Shown here: positions 45,433 through 56,330 of the stretch, in pieces
How the letters are laid out: every line of letters starts with the position of its first letter
How positions within the stretch are numbered: position 1 is the stretch's first letter
DNA from: Dasysyrphus tricinctus
Lineage: Eukaryota; Arthropoda; Insecta; Diptera; Syrphidae
Direction of reading: 5' to 3'
Assembly (NCBI GenBank): GCA_963921185.1
Contig: OY992534.1
Span: forward strand, 19,592,180 to 19,656,179
Length of the DNA: 64,000 bases
The notes under the pieces: model-generated
What the model was told of the DNA's origin: nothing
Database searches by the model: none
Seen by the model: only the letters and a program-made list of their open reading frames with translations
Translations under genes and position numbers: made by a program

Positions 45433-46816
45433 TATTGGCGAATGGAGTCACGGCACCTAGCAGTCAGCGTGTGTAGTCTACTTGTGAGATAGATTTTTTT
45501 CCGATTTGACATTCAATGCATTTCCCATAAGAGAAAACCTAAAAATGCTGTTGAAAACTTTAATTTTACTAATTAATTTTATATGAATACTTATCTATAT
45601 TATAGTTGCAATGCAATAACAAATAATGTTACTTTGTAAATCAAAATGAATATGTATCCAAACTTATGAATAATTTCCTTTATTTTGCAGATGAAAAATG
45701 TAAACAAACCTGTATTGTTGTTGTTGCTTTCCAAAATGGATTCATGTCGTCAGCCAAAATGATATCATGTGCGTAGTCAGGGAAGGAGGTTTAAGAGATT
45801 AGGGTCAATTATTAAGAAAGTTTATATAATTTTATTATTATTAGAAAAAGCTCACTAGGTAAGCTTTGTGAAAATTTTTGTATAAGGATGAATGAAGGTA
45901 TGTAATATTTGCATCTATTTATGCATTGCGTTCGTGTATTTGTACTCTCCTTACAGAAAAAGGACTTTAATCTTTTGGCCCCGTTTGTGAAATAAGTTTT
46001 TAAAATGTATTTTATATTTAGTAACTAGTGAAGCCTTGGGGCTAGTGACACCCCTAATTGAATATAATATAGAGAATCTTATTTTTTGATTATATTTTGT
46101 ATTTGTATATGAAGTTAAAATTTTTTTTTTTTTTTTTGCGTTTAGTCTATTTACCCAGATTCTTTTTTTTTTTAATAAATTTAATAAAAAGTTTTAAAAA
46201 ATGATAAAACTGTCTGAATAGGTATTTATCTTTGGCATTGCTCGATTTTACAACAACAAAAATGCTTCATATTTACAATTCTGAGTTACATTTTTCAATT
46301 CATAGTTTTAAAACATCCTTCGAAATTAAAAGCATTTTTTTAATAAAATTTAGCAAGAAAATTTATTCACAAAAAAAAAAATAACTATTCGCAGAATCTC
46401 GTTTTAACAACAAATAGGTACATTTTATGAAGAAAAGAGAACAATTCATGTTTTAAATAATCCTGACTACGTCCCTGTGTAGCTTTTTTCTCAATCGAGC
46501 AATGTTGTTGTTGCCTCTAGTTGTAGAGGTGTTTTGTTTACATTTTTCATACAAAAATTAAAGTGTTTTAACAATCAGTTTTGATATATTTTTTGTTTGA
46601 TTTATAAACTCATATATTTTTTCATTCTATTTCACTCATAATATGAATACCCATTCATATAAAGGTTATTAGGAAAATAAATGTTAATAAGACCATGTTT
46701 TGCATTTCTCTTATGGGAAATACATTGAACGTCAAATCGAAAAAAATCTATCTCACAAGTAAGCTACCTGCACTGACTACTAGTAGGTGTGGAAAGCAAC
46801 TTACCAGGTGTCAATA
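45433..46816. mobile_element. TIR element copy B, 1384 bp, uninterrupted
   Basis: Nearly identical to copy A and in the same orientation, 170 bp further on. The ends are TATTGGCGAATGG and TCAATA, with internal inverted blocks GTGAGATAGATTTTTTTCC / GAAAAAAATCTATCTCAC. It contains no ORF of note and preserves the empty site for the chimeric LINE. Confidence 0.8.
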
Positions 46817-46964
46817 ACTCGAGTTTGGAAACTCCGATTTTAATAATTTTTTTTTTGTTTGAAAGGAATTTTTCAGAGGCAGGTTTATATGTAAAACAAA
46901 GTTATAACTTTCCAACAATAACATGAAAATAGGAGTTTGAAAATTAAAGTTACAAAGGAGAATA

Positions 46965-47200
46965 GGCAAGGTGTCCCATATACTCAACACAAATGTGTCG
47001 TACATCGTTGAAAAGGTTATCGTGAGTACATCATTTCATTATATGGCCGTTAAGCTCTAAACCTCAGGGTTTGCAAGATATTCGGCTTCAAAGTACCGAA
47101 AGAACAATAATATAACTCCGCATTTGGACATTTTACGCCTATTGGCAAGGTGGCCCATATACTCAACACAAATTTGTCGTACATTGTTGAAAAGCTTATT
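46965..47200. repeat. 168-bp-spaced direct repeat
   Basis: GGCAAGGTGTCCCATATACT and the following 30 bp at 46965-47018 recur at 47133-47187 with few changes. The stretch lies just beside the second hammerhead and may be part of the same noncoding element. Confidence 0.7.
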
Positions 47201-47254
47201 GCATGTACTTTATTTTGTTAAATTCAAAATAGCTTTTTATGGCCTTTATTCCTA

Positions 47255-47329
47255 CAAATTGGCGTTTCGTTCGGCTTACTCACTTGAACTCATCAGTGAC
47301 ATAGTGAGTGCTTTGTCAGATGCAATTTG
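47255..47329 (-). ncRNA. Second hammerhead ribozyme, slightly degenerate
   Basis: Minus-strand order: stem III outer strand CAAAUUG (47323-47329), triplet AUC, stem I UGACA/UGUCA (47313-47317 with 47296-47300), core CUGAUGA (47289-47295), stem II GUUC/GAAC (47285-47288 with 47268-47271), core GAAA (47264-47267), then CGC and stem III CAAUUUG (47255-47261). The core and stems I and II are complete. Inner stem III has an A-C mismatch at 16.2/15.2 and a bulge. Loops 1 and 2 share a 7-nt complement (ACUCACU/AGUGAGU). Stem sequences differ from the 38.5 kb ribozyme, so the match is structural, not a recent copy. Confidence 0.8.
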
Positions 47330-47486
47330 TATTAAGTTCAGTTCAACTTACATGAATTTTTCAACGAAAATCCACGGGATTTCCTAATCATTAAGCTGGA
47401 AGTTTTATTGCCCGGGCCAGGCATAGTTTCTATGTAAGAAGGTTTTATAATACAAATTCTATATACTACTGAAATAAATCAGCCAA

Positions 47487-47557
47487 GTAGAAGACTTAGC
47501 ATTAAGGATTGGAATCAATAATTCAACAAGTCCAATCCTTAATGCTAAGGCTTCTAC
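47487..47557. repeat. 71-bp hairpin with 27-bp arms
   Basis: GTAGAAGACTTAGCATTAAG and seven more bases pair with 47531-47557 with one mismatch around a 17-base loop. It lies at the edge of the LINE fragment starting at 47558. Confidence 0.8.
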
Positions 47558-49000
47558 GTGAACAATCAAACACTTCTATCTCGACAATCCAACCATTTTG
47601 AAGCTCCAATTTCGTTATTAGAACTCGAAAGTTGTTTGTCCAAACTAAAAGGTAAAACTCCCAGTAGAGATCGCATATCATATCCGATGCTAAACAATCT
47701 TCCTCCTTCGACAAAATGCAGGCTAATAAAACTGTTTAATGAAATAACATTCTCGACAAAGGCACTATTCCACAGAACTGGAAGCTTGCAACAATACTTC
47801 CTCTTCATAAGCCAAACAAATCAAATAATATTTTTAACGGCTATCGCCTTATATCACTCATTCCTTCCTTGCGCTTCCAAAGTAATAGAAAAAGAAGTTG
47901 CCAAAAGACTTATGTGGTTTATAGAATCAAGAAATCTGATGAGCTCAAACCAAGTTGCTTTAAAAGCAAACAAAGGCTGAAATAATTCTTTGCTTCATAT
48001 CGATTTTTATATCAAGAGTTCTATCGGCCTATCGTGACCACATAGGCGCCCGGAGGGGGGGCACTGGGAAATTCCATATCACTAACATATTTTTCAATTT
48101 GTTATGATGGATTTTATAAAGTACCTCCTGTTTTTTGTCGGAGTCTATGAATTTGCCCCCCCTTGGCTCTGGACCAGGCCGAACGTATCTGAAAATATCC
48201 TTATCTTCGATATTGTTTTCAAAATATCGCTACTTTCCTGCCAGGTTCTCTTCAATGTTCTTGGTTTGCCCCCTCCTGGCATTTGCCAATAGAAAAGGAA
48301 GTTATAGGTAATTGATATATTCAAATGGTTAGGGTACATGCATGAGAAGGATATTGCCTCGCAAGAAAATTGACAAATAAATTGCGAATTGTTGTTTGCG
48401 TAAAATTATTCAGTTGAGTGATTTTCTGATTTCTGACATCAAACCAAGCTATCTAGCTTAGCTTCCTTATAAAAAATTCAGTTATCTTGAGTTGCTTTTG
48501 TTTCACAAGGGTTTACAACAACACAAACCTATCTGAAGAGTTTTGGATTATTTTTTAATAAGGAATTTTTTGTTTAGAATTTTTTTCGAAATCCAATTCA
48601 ATTCTGACTCCATATAAATAGTGTTATTTTTACTTAGGCTTTTATTGGCACTATGTGACAAATTTTACCTTCGTAAAAAAATTTGACTCGATTTGATCAA
48701 ACGACCGACGAAACGCAAAACGAAAAAAGTGGGTTTTACAATTCCGTCTGTCGTCTTGTCTGCCTGTCTGTCTGCCTATCTATTTGTCTGTCTGTTCGGC
48801 TACAGCCTAAACCCTTAACGGCTAGATCCATTTTCCTTAAACTAGGTACATAGCGTTTTTTAGTAATTCTACATTAGTTTTCTTTTTAATTTTCTTATAA
48901 CAAACTCAACCGTTTCTGCAATATGATTTTGTGACCAATTAAGTATTCTCAAAAACGGCCCCACAGATTAAAAATAAAGTCAATAAATTATAAATAAAAT

Positions 49001-49311
49001 GGTACCTCGTGGCGTGATGGTTAGTGCGTAGGACTGTCATGCCGAAGGTGTGGGTTCGATTCCCAGCCGTGCCACCTAAAAACAGAAATGTTTTATTCGA
49101 GGTACTGCCTCTTGCGAGGAATTGACATATCCTCCAAGAGTATACTTGTCATGAAAAAGTGCTTCTCAATTAAGCCGTTCGGACTCGGCAAAAAACTGTA
49201 GGTCCCCTCCATTGCTGCCAACAAACACGCACACAGGAGTGGTTGTGAGCTGTAAGTCACTAGGCCCTGGTTCTCCACGAGCTGTTGCGCCACCCAATTT
49301 ATTTATTTATT
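49001..49311 (+). mobile_element. tRNA-derived SINE, full length
   Basis: The head TGGCGTGATGGTTAGTGCG serves as A-box region and GGTTCGATTCC (49053-49063) is a perfect pol III B box. A body shared with four other copies in the window follows, with a (TTTA)n tail. The anticodon region does not fold as a functional tRNA, so this is a SINE head, not a tRNA gene. Confidence 0.9.
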
Positions 49312-49716
49312 TTAAATTACTTTTAGTGACGACAACATTTGAGCGATAGAATAATTTTTTGTTTTACTTTCGATTTTCTCGAAAACGCCAAGAGTGGTGT
49401 TGATATTTTATCTATACAGAAGCTTACAAAAAGTTTGAGTTTTGTACTGGTTTTTAAGAAATACATTTTTTTTTGTTGAAAAATTCAATACATTATAATC
49501 TTCTAAAACTATTATTAAATTTGCTTTTTTACGATTTTTTAACGCCCTTTAAAATATAAAAATGTTTCATTTTTGTGCAAAAATAACGATGCATACCATA
49601 CAAAAGTCAAAAAACCGTTGAGGAAAATCTAATTTTGATAAAAAAAATCTGTCTGCTAAAATAAGTATACGGTCTACTATTAAAGATTAAATAATTTTAC
49701 GCTTTACTATTATCAA

Positions 49717-51066
49717 TTCTCGACTGAAAAGGTAAAGTATCTTAAGTCGACTTGAGATATTTCGTGTTTTTTTTTGTTGAGCCTCAGTGTCATTCAGAGG
49801 ACAACAGTTCTGCCTTATCGGCTTCCTTCTATTTCACTTCTTTGCTTCTTTATAGACAAAACCCATTGCATCTTATGTTCAAAAGACACAATCTCTACAG
49901 GAGGTAAAATATCTTAAGTCCACATAAAATTCTGTGGTCTGCTTAGTTTTAAAACCTTAAATAGACTTAATATTATATTGGTTTAAGATTTTTTATTACT
50001 CTGAAATCGTAAATCATATTAAATTGACTTTAGATACTTTCGCACGTGCAAACAGAAGCAAAAGACATCCTTAAGTCGACATAAGATATACTACTTAAAA
50101 ATTTCTTTTGTCAACATAAAATGATTTTTGGAATTTAAAACTGAAATTTTTCTCTCCCTAAGTAGTCATGGGATATTTTACCGTTTGCAAACCTACAAAG
50201 ATTCGCGTAATAACAAGAACATAAGATATTTTTTAGCGTAGTTTGGTTCTAGATTTCCTATGTTCGAACGTTTTTCTATGAGTGAATGAGTTAATAGTTC
50301 AGTTCTTTTTCCATTTAGTGTTTCAGTCAGTGTTTCTGATAGTGTTGTTTTATACGCAATTGAAAAATTATGTACAAAAAAGTATGTACTTATTATGAAT
50401 CCTTTATAAATTACAAGAAACTTCTTTTATTTTAAGCTAAGTATACAGTTCCTTGAAGAAAAAAAAGCTACATGTATTTCTTATGGGAGCGCTTTTTGCG
50501 AAAAAAAAGTTTTTTGACGTTTAAATTTTTTTTTATCAAACAGTGAACTACCCAAATAAAACATTTTATATTCACCACGATTTTTGTTCGTACAAAACAA
50601 TGTCACTGACATTCTTTTTCCGAAAAAAATTGCTTTTGGCATTTGTGTTTGCTCTTTCATAGATAAGTCTCATTGATATTTTTTTTTGGAAACTGTAAAC
50701 TGACGACGACTAAATTTTTTTACTCAAAAGAATTGTATACTTAGCTTTAAGGATAGTTCATAAATTACTTCTTTAAAATGATTTTTTTGGACACATTGGT
50801 TTAATGTTAAGCAACTCGCGTGCTGCAGCCATTTTGCGAATGGTAAATTACAAAAAAAAAAAATAGGAAAACAGTATATTTTTGTTATTATTAATTTGAC
50901 TTAAAAAAAAAAAAACAGAAAATATCATCTTAAATCTCTTTTTTATCTCTTCAATTAAGCCTATACTTGAAAGGTTTCTTGGGAGGCAGCTTTAAAGTGC
51001 TTTTTTGCTCTCCTGAAAAATAATCAAAATTGACTTAAGATACTTTACCTTTTCAGTCGAGAATTA
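49717..51066. mobile_element. Nested 1.35-kb element with 34-bp inverted repeats and iterated motif
   Basis: TCTCGACTGAAAAGGTAAAG and following bases at 49718 pair exactly with the complement at 51031-51064. Inside, variants of TATCTTAAGTCGAC or its complement recur at about 49738, 49909, 50072, 50025 and 51030. No ORF. Confidence 0.7.
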
Positions 51067-51775
51067 CACAATTGGTTGAACGGATTTAAATGAAATTATT
51101 TATAAAAAATTTCCGTTCAAATAATATTGCATTTCAAAATTGTCAAAAATTGTCAAAAAATTTTAAAAATTTGATATCTCAGAATTGTATTGGTGTCTGC
51201 CCCCCCCCTGGACAAAATCCTGCGGGCGCCTATGCGTGACCATATTGTCCCTGGACTTTGAAAAGGCTTTTGTTAGAATCGGTGTTCATCAAATATTACA
51301 GAAAATCAAAGCTTGGGGTATCGGACCCAATATCTTCAACTACGTTAAATCGTTCTTGACAAATAGAAAAATCTGCGTCAAGTCAAACAATTGTTTTTCT
51401 GAATCTTTTCCTCTTCACAATGGCATCCCCCATGGATCTCCTTTATCAGTCGTCTTATTTCTGATTGCTTTCGACGACGTCAGTTCTATCATAGCTAACT
51501 ACTCGCAACTAAACCATTGTATCTACGCCGATGACGTTTACATCATGTGTAAGCACAATAGCCTCGTAGAACATCAAGCTCTTTTCTCAAATGTTCTAAA
51601 AGATATTTTAACATGTTCTTTCACTTCGGGTGCTAAATTATCAGTACATAAATGCAAAACATTGCATGTATGTCGTAAAACATCTTGTATTGGAGTTTCT
51701 TTCAACTTTATTAATATAAATATTGAAAATGTAACTAATCTAAGTATTCTAGGTATTATTTTCAATAATTTTTAA

Positions 51776-51975
51776 CCATCCCAAGGACAAGTTTGTGCCC
51801 TGACCAGCATCGCTGGGTTGTCTGCTTATCCCGGCATCCATTCGGTCCTCCTGCACGTTAGCGTTACCCGCCCTCTACCACGCGGAGGTGTGCATAGGGA
51901 TTTTCCTATCATTGAGCCTAGGGCCATATGGCGTCCTAGCACTCTCAAGTACTTTTAGAGGGCAAAAAAAAAAAA
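51776..51975 (+). other. GC-rich segment ending in poly(A), possible retroelement 3' end
   Basis: Right after the LINE fragment the composition changes to GC-rich (CCCGGCATCCATTCGGTCC, CCGCCCTCTACCACGCGG) and ends with a run of 13 A at 51965-51977. It resembles a LINE or other retroposed 3' UTR but has no recognised coding content. Confidence 0.4.
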
Positions 51976-52529
51976 ATATAAAACTTTATAAACCTACACA
52001 ACTTTAAAATCTAATATATAATTCTAAAAACTTTATTAACCTACATTAATTTAAAGCCTAAATACATAATTCTCACTATTTAACTTCTTTCTTAAGTTAA
52101 TAACAAATTAAACAAACATAAATCTTATATTTTCTTAAAGAGTCAGAAGCCTCAGCAGCTAAGTCTCTTAACAATTTGTATTAACATGCAAATTTTAATT
52201 TATAGTTAATAAATTTTAATAATAATAGCTGCGTTTTATTATCTCTGGGTCTGGGTCGAGGTTATCTTTTAACATGTATTACAAAAACAACATGAGATCT
52301 AGGTTTCTATCGAGGTTAATTTCAATAACCCAGATAGAGGTTTTCACTTTGACCGGCAGAGGACTATTTACCATTGTGAATGATGACAGCGATTTGTCAG
52401 CAGTGTTAGAGGAACAGAGAGGAGAAGAGACAAGTGTTTGCATGAAAAACAAATATACAAGAAAAAAAGAGACTGATATACAGCACTGTTTTTGCACTAA
52501 CCCGCATCGTTTTATTTTCAAGAGGTCAT

Positions 52530-52610
52530 TTTTTTTAGAAAACTGCCCCTCCTGCCTAAACGGGGGAGGTAGACCCCCCTCCGATACGATTTGTTTTCTT
52601 GTCTTAACAC
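52530..52610. repeat. Fragment of the long-hairpin family
   Basis: AACTGCCCCTCCTGCCTAAA, GGTAGACCCCCCTCCGATAC and ATTTGTTTTCTTGTCT match the arms of the palindrome at 17507-18416. Confidence 0.75.
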
Positions 52611-53099
52611 AACCTACTCGCTCTAGCACCTTATACCGATCAGCCTGAATAGGCTTATGACGCTCTTAAGTTATGAGCGTTCGGTGAATACCGCCCTAAG
52701 TGTTATGAATCCAACTAGACTTTTCGCGGCTTCATCCCCACATAGTTCTCGATCCAAAGGCCAATACAAAATTTCTGAGTTTGCCTCTGGTATGTTGGCA
52801 ACACCCCGCAATAAAATCTGACATTGTTGCAACAACAGAACACAAAGGTTTTTACATTAAGTGGAATACAACTTCCTAGGTTCTACATGGATCTACATAG
52901 ATCTAAGTGTGACAAGATCAACTGTCAGCCCTTCTACCTAACCTAACCTAACACTCGTTAAAAGTTACCATAGGACGTGCCCTATCAGTCCATAAAAGCT
53001 CGACCCGTCAGGTCCATATGACAGGTATGTCATCATATCGTGCACTGAGGTCCCTACTATAGTAAACACTCTAACCTGACAGGCAACTTTAAAAGTTAT

Positions 53100-53226
53100 T
53101 GGGGCATATTCATAGATGTTGGCTAAGCTGTTGCTAAGAAAAACTTGAGTTTATCCTATGGGAATTTCATTAGAAAACTCCATTTTTAGCTAGCAACAGC
53201 TAAGACAACATCTATGAATATGCCCC
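53100..53226. mobile_element. 127-bp MITE
   Basis: GGGGCATATTCATAGATGTTG ends pair with CAACATCTATGAATATGCCCC, with ATT on both outer sides. A further AGCTGTTGCTAA/TAGCAACAGCT pair lies inside. It sits 225 bp upstream of exon 5. Confidence 0.8.
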
Positions 53227-53451
53227 ATTGTATTTAATTATTATTATTTAATTAATTTTAATTAAAAAAAAAACATACATTTGTAAACTTTTTGAAAATA
53301 AAATTATTTTAATAGTATCTATCTAGATAGAAATACCTTCATAGTTCGGCATTGAATCAGAAAATTTTGTTTTGCAATGCTTTTTTATGTTTAAGTTATT
53401 ATCGAGATGTTATTTTATCATTAATTATTTGTTTTGTTTTAATTTCTATAG

Positions 53452-53725
53452 ATTACCAAATGGACATATAAATTTTGAAAAATTTTGGCAACTTGCTAAA
53501 CAAGTAATGGAATTTAACACATGGAAAAAAGTCACTTGTCCCTTTGAGAAACTACCAAAAGTGATAATGTTCCTACAATTGAGTACAGTACTCAATGAGA
53601 ATACTCTATCGATGGCATCATTTGAATGTGAACCACCCGAAAATACTCAAGAAAAAGGAAGATACAAGACGCTAAAATCTGAGACCAAACAACAGCTACA
53701 ACAACATCACCAGCAGCAATCGTAG
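53452..53725 (+). CDS. RasGEF1-like exon 5 (C-terminus)
   Basis: It begins after TTTCTATAG in the second base position of the Arg codon left by exon 4, then reads LPNGHINFEKFWQLAKQVME, matching the LPNGHVNFEKFW segment of RASGEF1 proteins. WKKVTCPFEKLPKV and FECEPPENTQEKGRYKTL follow. A Gln/His tail ends at TAG (53723-53725). Conservation of this end across a 21.8-kb intron shows that the gene remains intact despite the nested insertions. No canonical AATAAA is seen up to about 54300. Confidence 0.93.
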
Positions 53726-54637
53726 TAAGGAATTTTTATTAAATCAATCAATAGGTTGCCATAGGTATTTTTACACTTCACAATTTAAAAAAAAACAAAC
53801 AAAACAAAAATTCATAGGATACACCAGTGTATGTGCATGTGTGTGTTTGAGTGAAGGACAAGCTTCAATTTATAACAGTTTAGTTAATATCTTTTATAAT
53901 GTTTTACTACCGTTAAGCATTTTATCTGTTTTCTTGCTCAAAATAAGACGTATTTTAATGAGGCATCGCAATTCAGTTAATTCAAATCTAAATCGTACAT
54001 AGTATAACAAAAGAAGTAACAATACCTGTATCTTCGCTTTCTACCATGAAAAATTAATTGTGATATGAATAATGTGGAGCTTTAAGCCTAGATTGGCTTT
54101 GTATCGTTTTGTTGTGAGGAGCTTTAGTTTTACATTACTCTCATTAAATCACAGCCTAAGACAGAAAAGTAAAAAACTACTTAGACTTGCCCTAGATTCA
54201 AAAATATATAAATAATAATGTGTAGAAAATGGGCCTGATAAACTCGTAGCATTTCAAAGTGATTTTGCATAGTTCAAAGATTAAATCGATGTGATATTGT
54301 TAATTATCGGCCATTTTGCTCCCGATGATATCACCGGAATGCTTCTTCTGTTATTCGGCCATTCCAAGTTAACAATTAAATAATTGGAAGGCAATTGGAA
54401 GCTTGTATTGAGGTTTTTCTGTTTAAGAATGTATTATTTTTTCATGAAACTTACTGGTTTTAGGTTTTAAGAATTCATCACAAAGTACACGAAACATAAG
54501 TTTCACCAAAAAAACAGATGGTAAAGAAGACACGTACCATTTAGAGATTTCCGGGCTCTGATCTTAAATTTTAAAATTCTTTTTTATTCAATTATATTAC
54601 AATTTATATTTTTAAATTACTGTCATCAATAACCTGA
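53726..54637 (+). other. 3' UTR and downstream sequence of the RasGEF1-like gene
   Basis: AT-rich, noncoding. ATTAAA and AATAAT variants near 53738, 54070 and 54210 could serve as polyadenylation signals. Nothing else recognised. Confidence 0.4.
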
Positions 54638-54973
54638 CCAAGGCAATTAAAAAAAAAAATGTGTGTACAATTATTGAAATCGGTTAACGTTCACACGTGC
54701 TAGCGATCACTTGAATTTTTCATACAAAATACCTGGGGTTTTCACAGTTTTTTACTTAAAATCGTAAGAGTTGAATTTATATACGAACTTTATTTTATGA
54801 TGGAAAATCTTTAAACCTGGCGCATAAATTAAATACCGTTAGTAGTAAACAAAAAAAATTATTTGCAATAATTTAGTTGAATATTTTTGGCATTCCCAGC
54901 ATCACTGGAAGATGGACATAGGATTTCTCCCAATTCACCTTTTACTAATTGATTAATTTTGTTACAATTAGTA

Positions 54974-55051
54974 ACAGCCCTATTATTGACACGATTCAAA
55001 ACTAGTTTTAACATAAAAACTAGTTTTGAATCGTGTCAATAATAGGGCTGT
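54974..55051. repeat. 78-bp perfect palindrome
   Basis: ACAGCCCTATTATTGACACG and 16 more bases are repeated in exact inversion after a 5-base loop (about 36-bp arms). It is likely a tiny MITE. Confidence 0.9.
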
Positions 55052-55102
55052 AAGAGAAGTGAATTTAAGATTGGAATTGGATGATCTTAAAAAGCAATTT
55101 CC

Positions 55103-56250
55103 TTAAATGGGAGTAGGAGGAACACTTAGGCTATGTAATCTAATAGAGTCTACATCTGTTTGGGTTGGCAATTCAGTGGACAAAGTAACTTTAGAAGTTT
55201 TCTCATTTAATAAATCTGATTGTGTTATTTCTAGGTCAACCTGCCAAGTCCAATGTGGACAATCAAATAGTTCGTAATTTTCAAATTTGGAAACAACACT
55301 CTAAAAAAAAGACAAGCAGAATTAGCATAGAAAAATCCATTACCCCAGAATCCATTAACTTTTTTACAACCAGACTTACCTAAGATTTTCAATTCATTAG
55401 GGTTCAGCTCTTTATTAAAATTGTCCTCATTTCCGGAGTTGCAAATTCCAGACTTACATTCCCCAGCTGAATCACATCTGTACAGTGATCTCTTATTGCA
55501 ATTTAGTCTAATGGAAGTAGTTTTTATTCGAATAGACATAGGCACCTATTATGACTTGCGATTCGAACGAGTCGAACGTTCAAATGTGACTATGTCGAAT
55601 TACCGGTTGTGACTCGCCTGAATTTGGTTCACCTTAAATGGCTTAAATTTGGAAAATTTGAATGCCACTCAAAGTCTTTAGCAAACGTTCGCCTCTATCG
55701 TCGATGTCGAACTGTAATTCTTGGTGACTTTGAACAAAATCGCAGTTTTTATTTTTGAAAAGTCAAACGTTCGAGTTGAGTCGAAGGTTCGACTCGGCGA
55801 ATCGCAAGTCATAATAGGGCCTATAATTACTTTACCTTCAATTGACTTTGCTTGTATACACGAATACTGGCCCATAGGTGCAATGGTTAACATTAAATTG
55901 AAATTTGTTGAACAAGATATCTTTGATCCAATATCATTACATGTGATAACCATTGAATTTATGTTGCCCATATCAGAACAACAAGATACCAAACTTATGA
56001 TTATTGATGTGATTAAAATAGTTAATTTTAAATTTCTAGATACTGTCCTAGTTCTGGGGATAACTCTAGGTCTTCTGGCAGGGGTGCTCACATTCATGCG
56101 AGTGGGCGTGAAGGATGTGTCAGAGACTTCCACACTATCTATTTTATGATCAGGAGTTTCCCATAAACCTTCTTTATCAAGTTCCACAACTCTTTGATAA
56201 TTATGTGTGATCTTATTTCTTAGGAACTTATAAGATTTGATGGACATGTA
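55103..56250 (-). pseudogene. Bunyavirus-like Gc (class II fusion type) glycoprotein remnant
   Basis: The minus strand encodes a short cytoplasmic-like segment, a hydrophobic segment (LKLTILITSIIISLVS) and then a Cys-rich ectodomain: CSDMGN at the start, a P-G-x-x-SC-type motif (APMGQYSC), LNCNKRSLYRC, CDSAGECKSGIC, and SACLFF followed by a C-x2-W segment. This spacing recalls phlebovirus-like Gc proteins and the envelope proteins some insect retroelements took from them. A MITE (55540-55822) splits the ectodomain, and a frameshift lies near 55300. The stop is at 55103-55105. The assignment rests on cysteine pattern and topology only; it is a broken copy. Confidence 0.5.
55540..55822. mobile_element. 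283-bp MITE inside the glycoprotein remnant
   Basis: The ends AGGCACCTATTATGACTTGC and GCAAGTCATAATAGGGCCT pair and continue through GATTCGAACGAGTCGAACG against CGAAGGTTCGACTCGGCGAA. TA flanks both sides. Confidence 0.8.
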
Positions 56251-56330
56251 TCTTATGAGTTTATATGAAAATTTGAGAGAAACGAAGATGGCATATATAT
56301 AATAAGCTCTTGAGTAGTAATCCTATTTTA

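Larger units (their letters stand above)
48041..51234. mobile_element. hAT-like non-autonomous element, 3194 bp
   Basis: The ends are CATAGGCGCCCG and its exact complement, with an 8-bp duplication CGTGACCA at 48033-48040 and 51235-51242. G-rich/C-rich runs lie just inside both ends. No transposase ORF. It carries a SINE (49001-49311), a CTGT-rich simple repeat (48745-48800) and a nested TIR element (49717-51066). Confidence 0.9.
47558..51775 (+). mobile_element. I-clade LINE RT fragment, split by a hAT insertion
   Basis: Plus-strand pieces 47558-48040 and 51243-51775 read as one RT region: LESCLSKLKGKTPSRDRISY and KVIEKEVAKRLMWFIE before the break; LSLDFEKAF, HNGIPHGSPLSVVLF and IYADDVYIMCK after it, ending near LSILGIIFNNF. 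Wording matches the I-clade LINEs at 1-1528 and 36-40 kb. Frameshifts are present before the break. The RNase H part is missing. Confidence 0.85.
31625..53451 (+). other. Intron 4 of the RasGEF1-like gene (21.8 kb)
   Basis: The donor GTGAGT at 31625 and the acceptor ending TTTCTATAG at 53451 join an AG|A Arg codon. The intron is filled with nested transposons listed separately. Nothing specific is recognised in 31625-32090, 32630-33162, 33396-33900, 51980-52529 and 52620-53099 beyond AT-rich sequence. Confidence 0.85.

Noticed and set aside
47938..47946. CTGATGAG on the plus strand at 47938 and CTGATGA near 685 and 19481
   Set aside because: No GAAA at suitable distance with a pairing stem II, so these are not hammerheads.
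49010..49075. tRNA gene with a good B box
   Set aside because: The cloverleaf does not close and the same head recurs on SINE bodies; it is a SINE.
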